Positions 11,201 to 21,774 of a stretch of 64,000 nt of DNA are shown here, piece by piece; the stretch's first letter is position 1, and every line of letters starts with the position of its first letter. The notes below the pieces were generated by a model. That model ran no database searches. It worked only from the letters and a program-made list of their open reading frames with translations, and was not told where the DNA came from. Position numbers and translations under genes: made by a program. This stretch comes from Stomorhina lunata (lineage: Eukaryota; Arthropoda; Insecta; Diptera; Rhiniidae), in NCBI GenBank assembly GCA_933228675.1, contig OW121740.1, forward strand, positions 125,935,630 through 125,999,629. The letters run 5' to 3'.

Positions 11201-11520
11201 ACGGGAGGCAAATCCACCTAAAACCCGTCCAAAAATTCGGCCTGTGGAAAGGTACTTGCTCTTGTAAAAAAGGAATTGAAAAATACAGAAATGGTCAATT
11301 TAAAGCGTAGGTGGACCACCTTCTCCAAAAAGGTGACAGAAGAAACTGTAAAAAATGTTAATGAGGGGACTTCAGAAAATGTCGATAATTTTATAAATAC
11401 CGAATAATAAACCAACATTTTAGTGTTAAATGAATTTGTACAATATGCCAATAAATTTGAGTAGTTGAGTTTTATTTAACTTAAGGCAACTATAAATACG
11501 TTCGAAACACTCCTTATCAA
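11201..11520 (+). pseudogene. Mariner-family transposase, C-terminal part and 3' end
   Basis: Continuation of the gene interrupted at 10022. It reads NPPKTRPKIRPVERY then LVKKELKNTEMVNLKRRW, followed by FSKKVTEETVKNV and a terminal NVDNFINTE before a stop near 11409. Family proteins have NPPN.P.LRPIEKYWA.VK followed by KKVTEETVKNLM near the C-terminus, so the order and spacing are right. The catalytic Asp expected just upstream falls in the damaged section. The 3' flank (GAATTTGTACAATATGCC, then CGAAACACTC near 11509) recurs at 51190-51310 and is presumably the transposon's 3' end. Confidence 0.75.
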
Positions 11521-12989
11521 ACCTTATGTATTTAAAATTAAAACTTCAATAAAGTCTTTGACCATAAGGCCCCTCCATTAAAATTCCTTAATGTTTAAGA
11601 AATTCTTGCGAAATTACAATTTCCTTAAACAAACTATGGCAAATATTTACCTAGAGCCTTAAAAGCCAACTTTAACTACAACTTAGTATATGTATGTATG
11701 TTAAAGTAGATAAATTAACAAATGCTGTTAACGATCAATATTTGATCGATGTAACGCGTTGAAAATGTTAACAGCTTAACATAAATATTTTACAAACAAG
11801 AAAAAAAAAAGAAAACTTTAAGAAAAACATTTCCAAGATAGTTTAAGTTAAAAGCCTTAAGTTTCAAAGTTTTAAATCTTTAAACCGTTAGATTCAATCA
11901 ATTTTTGTTTAACAACATGTTGCATCAAACACCCCCACACAAAATGTGAACTCGATGATTGGTGGTTTATTGTTTAAATGAAAAATTGTAGTTAGATTGA
12001 TTTATGAAGAAATTTTTGATTAGAAATTTTCAGGCGTTTATAAGAAACTTTTTTTAAGTTAAACATTTTTTCCGGGGAGGGAAGAGGTTAACTATTAATT
12101 TCTTGAGGTTGTAAACATTAAAAAATTTTATGTTATCTTTGAACAAAAATGTATTTAAATTATTTGTAATACTTTCTTGTTTAAATGTAACAAATATTTG
12201 TAATTCTTATCTTTTAAATAAATATATTTATTTTTAAAAAAATATATTAAGTTTAATTGTTTCTTATTATCAGCATAGAAAATTACAATTATTTGCGGTT
12301 TGAAATTTTTTTTTTTGCAAAGGCAAACATAGTATTTTACAAATACAGTAAAGCTAAGATAAATGCACTAAAGAAAATATTACTTATTATTTAAAGAAAT
12401 TCATAGGAAAAAGTATTTTAAAAATACCTGATATCTAGAAAATAAAATCTTTTATGAAAGCTTATATATCGAGGTTTTACTGTCTTGCTTTTTCAACACC
12501 CCATAATATGCATATTTTTTAAATTTTTTCAAAATTTTTTTATAATGAATATGTGATCGCTTTACAGAGTCTAACCACAAGAATAACTTAATTTTCATTA
12601 CAATAATGCCATGGCAAATTAAAGCATATTTTTCCATTCTTTTGTGAATATATTTTTCTATAAATTTCAGCTACTGGCTTGCAACTTTTCTTTATCAGTT
12701 AAATGTAATCAACTACTAGCAAAAGCTGACTTTAAAACTAATAAAATGAAGGCAAAAATAACACAATAATAAGTGAATAAATAACAAAATGCCATAAACT
12801 TAAACTTTATTAAAAAAGAAAAAATTACAAAAATAAAATAAAATGCAACTGCATAAAATTTACTAAAAAAAGAATTCCATATTATTAAATGCTTTGGAAA
12901 TATTTGCAAGTGTTGCATACTCACAGGAATTTAAAGATTGCAAATCAAAATATTTTAACATTTCTGGAAGAAAACAAAAAAGTATTTTG
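11521..12989. other. AT-rich sequence, no gene seen
   Basis: No transposon ends, tandem units or splice-bounded exon recognised. Open frames of 60-70 codons on the minus strand are low-complexity and unlike any family I know. Confidence 0.5.
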
Positions 12990-13440
12990 CAAACAGTGAA
13001 AAAAAGAATTGTTAATGACCACTTTACTGTTTACAAAATGGACAAATTGTAATGCAAAGTAAAAATAATTTTGCATTATAACTCGAAAACGAATATTTTG
13101 TTATAAGTACAAAAATTTGAAGTTTGTTTTTCTTGATTTCCAAACAAAACTATGCAAAAGTACCTCAAACTTTTTGTAATGTCCACGTAATAGATTACAA
13201 ATTTTATATTCTTAATAATAATATAAACATTTAATTTACAGAAAATTTGTTAAAGATTGAACAAAATATAAAAGTTAAGAACAAAATATAAAAGTTAAGC
13301 ACAAACAGTGAAAACAATTTTCCTTCTTGACCAATTTACTGTTTACAAAATGGACAAATCGTAATGCAAAGTAGAAACAATTTTGCAATAGAACTCGAAA
13401 ACGAATGTTTTGTCATATGTCCGAAAACTACAAGTGTGTT
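12990..13440 (+). repeat. ~310-bp direct repeat, two units
   Basis: The block AACAGTGAAAA..., TTTACTGTTTACAAAATGG, ACAAATYGTAATGCAAAGTA, AACTCGAAAACGAATRTTTT occurs at about 12995-13140 and again at 13305-13440. Its central word is part of a motif scattered through 13-23 kb (see findings). Confidence 0.75.
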
Positions 13441-13469
13441 TTTCTTAATGTCTAACAAAAATTATTAAG

Positions 13470-14030
13470 AGCAGTCAACAAAATTATCTTTAAGATGTGC
13501 TTACAATGGTTTAAATCTGCCCAGTAGTTTCTGAGATATCGTTAAAGTTTCAACAAAAAAAAAAAAAAAAAGTTAAGCAAAAATAAAATTTTTTGACATT
13601 GATTCCAAATCTCTACTAAGTTTTTTTATATTGGCTCTAGTTTTCGAGATATCGATTTTTTTTTAATTTTCAGCACTTTCTTCCTCTACATGTATTGGAA
13701 TAACTTAAAACCCGTTCACCCTAAATCTTTAGAAAACAATTTAAAATTCTTCCACAAAATTATCTTTAATGTGAACTTTAAATGGTTTTAACCTGCCCAG
13801 TAGTTTCTGAGATATCGTTAAAGTTTCTAGTTTTCGAGATATCGATTTTTTTTTAATTTTCAGCACTTTCTTCCTCTACATGTATTGGAATAACTTAAAA
13901 CCCGTTCACCCTAAATCTTAAGAAAGAAATTTAAAATTCTTCCACAAAATTATCTTTAATGTGAACTTTAAATGGTTTTAACCTGCCCAGTAGTTTCTGA
14001 GATATCGTTAAAGTTTCAACAAAAAAGTAG
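13470..14030 (+). repeat. 190-bp tandem duplication, nearly identical
   Basis: Units starting TCTAGTTTTCGAGATATCGA at 13636 and 13826 are 190 bp apart and almost identical (ACATGTATTGGAATAACTT, AACCCGTTCACCCTAAATCT, CTGCCCAGTAGTTTCTGAGA). A more diverged partial unit precedes them at about 13470-13635. The low divergence suggests recent duplication. Words such as TTTTCGAGATAT recur at 52.6-55.8 kb. Confidence 0.9.
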
Positions 14031-14309
14031 GCAAAAAATAAATTTTTGTTTTTTAAGTACAAAATTTTTACTCCAACAACCATTACTCAGCAATTTTCAA
14101 AGATTTTATATTTTTCAAAGTCTATAATCACATTTTAAAAAAATAAAATTATGTTTATCGCTTCAGAAAAACAAAAGTTATGATATTTTAAACTTTTAAG
14201 GTTTGTTAAAAAATTAAAAAATCGACTGGTACCTACATCTAAACTAGAGCCAATCGAAAAAAATGGAGATCAAGTTTGAAATCGGCTGTATAAGTAAATC
14301 AGCAAAAAA

Positions 14310-14695
14310 TTTAATGTTAACCCTCGAATTGTTTCAAATGCCCTTAAATGGTATAAGGAAGACCTGAACATTAAAAGAAGACATGGATCAGGAAGTAAAA
14401 AAGGTCCAAGTTATGTTAGTAAGGCAAAAGAAGTCGAGCAACTCGTCCGAAGTCGAGCAACTCGTTTTGCCCAAAGCTTATGCTGGGCTGAAGACATACT
14501 AAGTTCAGAAAGTTCCAGATCGCAATTCGGTAAAGAACTTAGAAGCAATAAAACGTGCGAAAAAATTGAAGACAGATTTTATAAAAAAAATTCACTTGTT
14601 GTGTCATGGATGACGAAGCAGACTTTTCTCAACTTCCCGGCCAAGATTTTGAGGTAGCTGATGAACGAGGCAATGTTCAAGAAGAATTCCTGCAT
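14310..14695 (+). pseudogene. Second dead mariner (DD37D-like) transposase copy
   Basis: Reads IVSNALKWYKEDL, then AKEVEQLVRSRATRF and SSESSRSQFGKELRS, closely like the 9330 copy. After a frameshift it gives MDDEADFSQLPGQDFEV and ADERGNVQEEF. MDDE..DF.QLPGQ.F is the block carrying the first catalytic aspartate in this family, which the other copy lacks. It ends abruptly near 14695 where MITE B begins. The two copies share private changes (SSESSRSQFG), so they derive from one local subfamily. Inactive: frameshifted, with no middle or C-terminal domain. Confidence 0.75.
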
Positions 14696-15127
14696 AGACT
14701 CTTTAATATAAATTTGTTGCACTTCCATACATTAATTTGCAGTAGGGTCGTTTTGAAAACTCCATAAAAAAGAGAGTATACCGCTTTTACTATAACTCGG
14801 AAACGATTATCCAATGAAAGAAAGCTAAGGCTCACATACGTGTTAATGAAATGTATGTTTGTGCGTTAATGTATTTTTCAAAGTTCTTTGTCTACTTAAT
14901 TTCACATTTGACAGAAAAAATTAAGTTCATACATTTTTTTTCTGTCACAAACAAACATACTTTCCATGAGCACGTATGTGTGCCTTAGCTTTCTCTTATT
15001 GGATATCTCCATTAATTGTTTCCGAATAAGAGTTAAATAGGTAGATATCTTTTTTATGGAGTTTTCAAAACGACCATACGACAAATCATTGTGTGGAAGT
15101 GCAACATCTTTATATTATAGAGTCTTT
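14696..15127. mobile_element. MITE B copy 1, long inverted repeats
   Basis: Outer arms AGACTCTTTAATATAAATTT (left) and AGACTCTATAATATAAAGAT (right, inverted) lead into GTTGCACTTCC and GGTCGTTTTGAAAACTCCAT on both arms. The left and right arms are complementary for about 150 bp, leaving a short centre with TTTGACAGAAAAAATTAAG. It lies directly against the end of the dead mariner at 14695, so it probably inserted into it. A related copy is at 40863-41118. Confidence 0.85.
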
Positions 15128-16608
15128 GCTTTTTTATATTAAAGTTAAAGAAATTCGATACAAATATTTTATGCAGATTCTGTAAATAAAGCCCAGAGCA
15201 TTTTTAACAGTCTTTGCTCATATATCAAACGCCTACATCCTGGGCTCATTTGCCTGTCAAAGACACACACACACACACACATTCATATGTCTTGGAAAAC
15301 ACCAATTTTTTCTACATTCACAAAAATTTATATTCGTTGTAAAGTCTTAAAATTTGCAAGAAATGACACCTATTGTTTAAGTTTTCAAAAAAAAAAGAAA
15401 AAATTCTAGCTAAAAAAAATATTTATCTTTAAAAAATAGAAAACCAAGCCAAATTATAATAAAAAACTGTAATTGTCTTAAGCAAAACCAAAGGGTATTA
15501 ACCATAAAAATGATAAACAATTTCAAAAAAAAAAAAAAAAAAATGCCAAATAAAATTTAAGCAAAAACTTTAACAATTTGTCCATAAAAATTTGTCTTTA
15601 TTTAAAAATTTCTATAAATTTAACATAAATTTTCAAAAATGAGACAAAAGACCAACACAAAAAAACAAAAAAAAAACTGTAAGAAACCTACTGCTTTATT
15701 AGATGTTTAACGTTTTAAATTAGGACCTCCTTGTTAACCTACTGCCATACACCAAAACGTATAATTTCAAATAATTTTAACGCCAACGACCAACCGCAAA
15801 GTCTAAAGAAATCATTAGATACCAGAAAAAAAATTGTTCAACAAAAACTACAATATGTTGCCAATAAATAAAACCTTTATAGACAAATTTTTTTTAAAGC
15901 TTTGACTATAAAGAAAAATTTATAAAAAAAACAAGCGATAACTATGCCAAAAAGTCAATAAACGTCGTAAGCGTTTAGGCAGCAAATAATAGAAGAAAAA
16001 AAGCTAAAGACATTTGTTTGAAAAACTATAAAATGTGAATAATAGTTAACAAAACTTTTATTAATAATAGAGAAAAAAGATAAAATTTATTTTAAACAGT
16101 TAACAAACATGAATAGCAAAAAATGTAAATTAAAAAAAATCATTGCCTATCTTAAGGCTGGGTTAAAGGGGCAATAAATTGCTTAATCTTTTATATAAAA
16201 GTAATTAACAATTAATTTTTATCTGATTATTTTTTAGGTTAACATAAAAATTGCTTAACTAATTAACTAACAAAATTATCTTAATCGTTAAATTTAATTT
16301 AAAAAACATTTTTGTAAATTTTGCATTACAATTTAACCACTTTGTAAATACAAAGTAAACAAAATATTGGAAAAAAGTAGCTACTTTGAAGTTAAAAGTA
16401 GTAGTTTTAACAAGTTATTTGAAAAAAGAGAACAATTTTGGTTTTAACGCCAAATCTGACCTTTAGACTCTTTAACACCAATATTGAAAAGCCTAAGGTT
16501 ACATTTGGTCCACTTTGTAATTAGTCATGTAAACAAGGAAGAAAATTGTAGAATAGTCATTTTCGAAAATCAAAAAACTTTTTTCGTTATAATCTTCATT
16601 AAAAAACT
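15128..16608. other. AT-rich spacer with an (AC)n tract
   Basis: (AC)9 at 15263-15280. The rest shows poly-A/T tracts and no supportable gene or element. Motifs like TTGCATTACAATTTAACCAC and TTTGGTCCACTTTGTAATTA near 16321 and 16505 belong to the scattered motif described in the findings. Confidence 0.5.
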
Positions 16609-16913
16609 AAACAGGGTCTAAATCGCCGCATTCGATATTGAACGAAAGCTCAGACTTTTAAGCAAATATTGTGTAACATAACTTAAGGATATTCAAAATA
16701 ATTAATTTTTGCAAAAAGTTTAATAAAATTTGATATCTAAGTATAACCTTTTGTTTGTCAAAACATTTAGCTTAAGTTAAATTTTTTTATTACCAGGGAA
16801 CTTTTGGCAAATAAGTTATAATAAAGTAAAACTTATATGTTATTTATTATTTATATAATTCTAAAAGTATGCTACACAAAAGTTTCTGAAATATCTTACA
16901 TTTCGATCGTTAT
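16609..16913 (+). mobile_element. MITE A copy 4
   Basis: Starts CAGGGTCTAAATCGCCGCAT and follows the MITE A body through AGACTTTTAAGCAAATATTG and ACTTTTGGCAAATAAGTTA to TTACATTTCGATCG. The right TIR is cut after GATCGTTATCC. Confidence 0.8.
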
Positions 16914-17259
16914 CCAAAAATGTTTATAATAAAAAAACTTAATCTTAGTGTTATAATAACTTTTATGCGTTTTTTTTATCATAATTCACTGCAAAAATTG
17001 ACAAAAAAAATTTTGAGTCATTCAAGGGTTAAAGTCATATTAAGGGTTAAATTATTTCTTTTTTAAATAAAAAAAAAACTTAATCTTAGCGTAAAATAGG
17101 AAAGTAAAGAAAAGATAAAACTAAAAAATGTTGTGTGTTTCTGTTCAGATGATAGTCATCGCTTTATGTTGATATTTGTTGGACAAAATAATTCGTATTT
17201 ATTTTGTCTCTCAAACGAGATATAATGTATGGTTTTTGCTCTGGCTAGAATTAGGGATA

Positions 17260-17397
17260 ATCCTCCTGAAGAAGATGGCCGAACCAACCATCGAAACGCG
17301 TCGAGAAAAGGTTACCCTACTAACATTTTTTTGGTTTTATCAAAAAACTATTTATAGTAAGAAATTGGGATCTTAGTGCAATACACTACAGTAAAAG
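17260..17397 (+). repeat. Dispersed repeat C, copy 1 (CGAAACGCG hairpin)
   Basis: Contains CCTGAAGAAGATGG, a hairpin GATGG/CCATC, then CGAAACGCGTCGAG, TTTTTTTGGTTTTATC and GGGATCTTAGTGCAATACAC TACAGTAAAA. Parts recur at 40505-40636 (+) and 42200-42262 (-). The CCTGAAGAAG..CGAAACG layout is common at the edges of insect retroelements, but I cannot name the family. Non-coding here. Confidence 0.6.
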
Positions 17398-18504
17398 TCC
17401 CGTTTCACACGAATCAGGTTTACTTGATCAGTTTTTCTTTAAATTTCTTTTGAACCTGCATTCTCGTTCATATACGAACATTTTCTTCATCAGCTTTCAT
17501 TTTATTTTTCTTAAATTTCATGCAAATTTTCAAAATTTTCGTAAACTTCATAGTACGGTCAGGTTTGCTCAATTTTAATTATGTCAGTTTTTTCTCATAC
17601 AAATTCAAGACTTGATAAGTCAAACCTGACTAATGTAAAAGTAGACAAACTTTTTAAGTAAAATAATTACTTTTAGGCATAATTATCAAAATAATATTAT
17701 ACTTCAAAAATAAAAAAATACAAAAAATGTTATTTTTGAACTTTGACCCTGGCGAATAAAAAGGTGTACCCAATTTTTAAAAAGAAAATCTTTTCATATT
17801 TTCCATAGTATGTATAATTTTCTTTCATATAAACTTTATTAAAATTAAACACTAGTAAGATCTATAAAGCTTTTACTCAAATTATAAGCAGAAAATTACT
17901 TTTTAGCGAAATTCGACGAATTCGAAAACAAGCTACGGCGAAACGGTTTAAGATATCGACCTCAATTTTTTTTTAGCTTTTATTCCCCTATTTGTCTACT
18001 TTAACACACGGATGAAAGAAATTGAAATTTGTAATATTTGTTTGACACAATTTTCAAAAACTTAAAAAATGAGTTTTAAAAGCGATCTGAGAAATATTAC
18101 CCATTTTCAAATATGAGAAAAGCTAAGTAAATATTTTCATATTTTAACAAAATTAAACTATAAGGTACTTACAAGTCTTGAAATGATACTTTAGTTTGCA
18201 AATTTTGACCAATATAGTTTTGTTTTGGCAGTGTATCCTAAGCCTCGTCGTCAATGGCACAAATTTTGGGCGAAAAATCGCTATAAGTACAAAACTGTTT
18301 TATGGATTTTGAACTTTTATGACTTCAAGAAAAGCTGAATTAATTCACTTTAAGATTCTATTATCTTTTCATTTGAAAATAAATTTCGAATTTAATAAAT
18401 GTAGCAAAAACTGCAAATACTCTAATTTTGCCGAATATAAATGGGCTCAAAAACTGAGAGACCATTGCACGGGCTCGTATTCTAAAAATAAATAAAAAAT
18501 CAAC

Positions 18505-18625
18505 CTTATTACGATTGTCGAATATACAACTTGGACAACGGCAGTTAGTACTAGATTAAAGAAAACATTAAAATTAATCTAGTATTAACTGTCGTAGCCG
18601 AAGTCGTATATTCGACCGTAATAAG
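18505..18625. mobile_element. MITE C, 121-bp palindromic element
   Basis: Left arm CTTATTACGATTGTCGAATA and right arm (inverted) CTTATTACGGTCGAATATAC pair over about 50 bp, including ACTAGATTA near the centre. TCAA flanks both sides (18500-18503, 18626-18629). Copy 2 of the surrounding duplication has the uninterrupted site (AAATCAATAATATTCTGCAC near 22633), which confirms it as an insertion. Confidence 0.85.
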
Positions 18626-18696
18626 TCAAAATATTTTGCACACTTCCGATTGACAAAATTTGACTATATGTGACAGCGCATAGATAAAGGCACCTA

Positions 18697-18939
18697 CTAC
18701 ACACAACAAGAACTACACAAAACAAGAGGTAGGGACGACCTACGCGCGTTTTCAAGGTTGACCAACACGTTCCTGACGTCATGAGATGTGTCGATTTCAA
18801 ATGAGACTAATGCCAACACGCTCAGTGATGGTACACCAAAGATGAACGTATTTAAATCATTAAAATGGGTTCCTTGAACAAAATCCTTAGTTCCTTTTCT
18901 ATTTTGCGTGTCACATATAATTTCCCTATTAGAAGTCGA
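18697..18939 (-). other. 80-codon open frame in a G+C-richer block, unrecognised
   Basis: The minus strand stays open for 80 codons between a TGA (rc of 18940-18942) and a TAG at 18697-18699, with no ATG. It includes GTKDFVQGTHFNDL, VSFEIDTSHDVRNV and LENARRSS. G+C and CpG content are clearly above the surroundings, and the block contains a perfect TGACGTCA at 18774-18781. Most of it is absent from the other copy of the segmental duplication, so it may be part of an inserted element. I do not recognise the protein; an old transposon frame or an exon are both possible. Confidence 0.25.
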
Positions 18940-18985
18940 TCAGAGACAAAAGGGAAACAACGACCCACCCTATTCTGCAAAAAAC

Positions 18986-20042
18986 GATCTCAGTTTTATT
19001 AAAAACTAGTAGTGTTATCCATTTGAACTTTTTGTATTGCACTTTGACTACTTTGTAAACAGCAATGAAGACACGGAAGAACATCTTTGTCAAATAACTG
19101 TAATAACTGTCAGATATCGATCAAGATCCACTTTGAAAAATAAATAATCCTTAATATGTAAAAAAAGCTCTTACAGTCCTCGGTTTGAGTTGTACAAATA
19201 AAAATTTCGCACTACATTTTGACTAGATTGTAAACCAAAAGGTAGACATAAAGGAAATTAAGGTCAATGTTGATGACGTAATGTCAGAGATTAGACAAGA
19301 TTGACTTTTAAGAAAAAATCTCTCTTATATTTAAAAAAGGGATAAAAAGCTCATCATCCTCTGTTCGAGTTCTACTAAACTTTTTGAACATTTCTCCAGG
19401 AAACAGTGTAATAATTGCTTTATATTTTTTTTAAGTTGATTAAATGACATTATTTGTTGATTATTTTTCTATTTCATTTGCTATTATTTTTCTATTTTTC
19501 TATTGGTACGACGACGTCGACGAGTGTTTTGCGTTTTTGTTTTTATTTTTCACAAATTATTGTCATAGGTTAGTGAACTACAATGAGCACGAGTTGTGTG
19601 TTGTGGTAGTTGGTGGTGGGACTGGCTGGTAGTCTATCCGTCCGTCCGTCCCTCCGTCTATCTATCAGCTACAATAAACCACCATAAGTAGCTGCAGCAA
19701 AAGCTAAAACGCCAACAAATACCACCAGTACACCGCAATAAAAGCTACCAACGAAGCAATGACTATTTTTTTTTTGCTATAAAAAAAGAAGAAAAACAAA
19801 AAAACATCACCGCAATTTTAACTTTATCTACTAATGAAAGCAAAAGTATATAATTTCGAAGCAATTCTGTTGATTTTTTTTTGTATAAAAATTTATTTGT
19901 TGTTATTGTTATTAGTTAAATTAAAATTGTCAGAACTATTAACAAGAGGCAAACAGACAGACAGACAACTACATAGTTATAGTTAGGTTAAAAATAAGGT
20001 AAATAAAAGAATGAATTCTTTAATTATTTTCAAATAAATTTT
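18986..20042. other. AT-rich spacer with tetranucleotide tract
   Basis: Has two inverted copies of the scattered ACTTTGTAAAC-type motif (near 19036 and 19209) and a TCCG/TCTA run at 19637-19666 of the kind common in fly introns. No gene recognised. The open frame at 19444-19632 is T-rich and unlike any family. Confidence 0.5.
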
Positions 20043-20248
20043 TGCCCCTATTGCCGTTTTCAACTCAACTATTGCTGTTCTCAACTCAACTCTGTTTGGT
20101 CGACTTTGACTCAACCAAATTATTTTTTGATATTGCGGAACTCAACGTTTTTTAGTTCGGCAATATCAAAAAATAATTCGTTTAAGTCAAAGTTGGGTCG
20201 ACTGACAGATGACCAAACTGAGTTGAGTTGAGTACAGCAATAGGAGCA
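20043..20248. mobile_element. MITE D, ~206-bp foldback element
   Basis: Left arm TGCCCCTATTGCCGTTTTCA and right arm (inverted) TGCTCCTATTGCTGTACTCA pair through ACTCAACTC, TTTGGTC and GTCGAC. The centre is a near-perfect hairpin, ATTATTTTTTGATATTGC against GCAATATCAAAAAATAAT. A duplicated piece CTATTGCTGTTCTCAACTC is present on the left arm only. Target duplication not certain. Confidence 0.85.
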
Positions 20249-20812
20249 TTTGTATAGTTCTTCATTGCCTTCTTTTAAAGTTCTTTAATTTTTTTTTTCA
20301 ATTGTTTATTGACTGTTGCTATCTGTCACCACTTCTCTATATGGCCACTTGAGGTAATAGTATTTATTTAATTTTGTTACTTTTTTTCTGTTTCAGGTTC
20401 TTCTATATTTGTTAAGTGTACAAATGCAATTGTCACCATAATGATTACTTTAAAAAATATTGACTCTAGAGCCGCCACCAATAGACACAGATGATAGCCG
20501 TGCAACAGCAGCAATCAGTCAAGTCAGTCAGTCAGTCTTGCCATTTGTTTAAATAATCTAAAATATAAATAATGTTGCCGATTGTCTTCTTCTCTTACAT
20601 ATTCATTCATTTACAAATGTTTGAGTAGGAAAAACAACAAATGTTTGTTGAAATTACTGAAATACAAGACAAAGTATTGATAATTGCAATTAACTTGAAC
20701 AAATATTAGAAAAAAACTGGCAAAATTTTAAAGTTTATAAAACAAAAATTTGGTTTGTAATGATAACATTTTTACATGTTTTTCTTATTAAAAACTAAAT
20801 TTTAACAATATC
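20249..20812. other. AT-rich spacer, possible splice acceptor
   Basis: A strong acceptor-like run TTTTTTTCTGTTTCAG ends near 20397. Downstream one frame stays open for about 33 codons, but no convincing donor follows and the peptide is not recognised. CAGTCAGTCAGTC near 20525 is a short repeat. Confidence 0.3.
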
Positions 20813-21113
20813 TGGGGCCAAATCGAGGATTCGATATAGATCAAAAACTCACGACTTTAAAAGCAAAAATTGTGTAACATACCTTAGGGATTTTTGAAAT
20901 AATTTATTTTGCCAAAAGTTTAATAAAATTTGATATCAAAACATATCCGTTGGTTTTTCAAAACATTTGACAAAAACACAGAACTTTTGACCAAAAACAT
21001 TACAATGTAGCGAACCTTATATATTATATATTATTTAGACTATCCTAAAAGTATGCTACACAAATGTTTCTGAAATATCTTACATTTTGTTCGAAATCGA
21101 TTTGGCCCCAGAA
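20813..21113 (+). mobile_element. MITE A copy 5, both ends present
   Basis: Starts CTGGGGCCAAATCGAGGATT and ends CGAAATCGATTTGGCCCCAG. The body matches copies 2, 4 and 6 (ACATATCCGTTGG, TATTATTTAGACTATCC, GTATGCTACACAAATGTTTC). It is the most complete small copy, about 300 bp, and best defines the ends. Confidence 0.9.
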
Positions 21114-21774
21114 TTTTGGCTTAAACTTTTAATATTAACATTTCAATAAATTTGCACATGTTTTGAAATAAACTTTTAAATAATGACAAGAATTTTGTTT
21201 CATGTTCAAATTTCTGATTACAAAGTGGACAAAATGTAGTGCAGAATGTAAAAATGTTTGAGTAAACAAATACTGGAGTCTTTAACTAATAGAGATTTTT
21301 TTCAATATCTAATAATAGTTTTTTAATAAGAATAACAAATTCTCACCATGTCCTCTTTTCTGATTACAAGGTGGCCAAAATGTAGTGCGAAATATAAAAA
21401 TGTTTTAGAATATTAGTTTATATAAAAACTGGAAAGGATTTTTGTGTAAAAATTTAAAAAACTTATAATAAAAACTCCTCAAAAATGTAAAAGGTAGGTT
21501 TCCCCAACATCCACATATCTATTTACAAAGTGGACAAATTATAATGCAAAATCAGTGTTTACGAAAAAAAATTGTTTAAAACTTCATAATGTCTTCAAAA
21601 TTATAATAAAGTTTGTGGTCCTCTTTTGCCCTTAACATAGGCCACTGTTTTCAAATATTTTTGCTAAAAATTGGAAGTTTTATAAAAAATCATGACAAAA
21701 AAAAAAAAATTGTGGGTCATTTTTGTACCATGTCTCTTAAGGGTTAAAATATTTTTTTTTGTTTTAAATAACTA
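21114..21774. repeat. Three diverged direct repeats with the ACAAAGTGGAC motif
   Basis: TGATTACAAAGTGGACAAAA at 21225, TGATTACAAGGTGGCCAAAA at about 21361, and ATTTACAAAGTGGACAAATT at about 21521, each followed by TGTAGTGC or TATAATGC. Spacing is 135-160 bp. They belong to a motif family seen from 13 to 23 kb. Confidence 0.65.

Larger units (their letters stand above)
17655..18985 (+). repeat. Segmental duplication, copy 1
   Basis: Matches 21775-22935 in the same orientation: TTCATATAAACTTTATTAAA, GCGAAACGGTTTAAGATATC, TATTTGTCTACTTTAA, CTGTTTTATGGATTTT, ATTAGAAGTCGAT and GAGACAAAAG occur in order. This copy carries the MITE C insertion at 18505-18625 and a G+C-richer block after it that differs from copy 2. 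The spacing of about 4.1 kb holds MITE D and MITE A copy 5. Confidence 0.85.

Noticed and set aside
17260..17310. Hammerhead-ribozyme-like core (CTGAAGA, a GATGG/CCATC stem, then GAAAC)
   Set aside because: An extra A separates the core from stem II, no stem I or stem III partner or cleavage triplet is visible, and copy 2 lacks the stem. A hammerhead covariance-model search would settle it.
20397..20500. Possible exon after a strong acceptor-like run
   Set aside because: No convincing donor, and the open frame is short and unrecognised.
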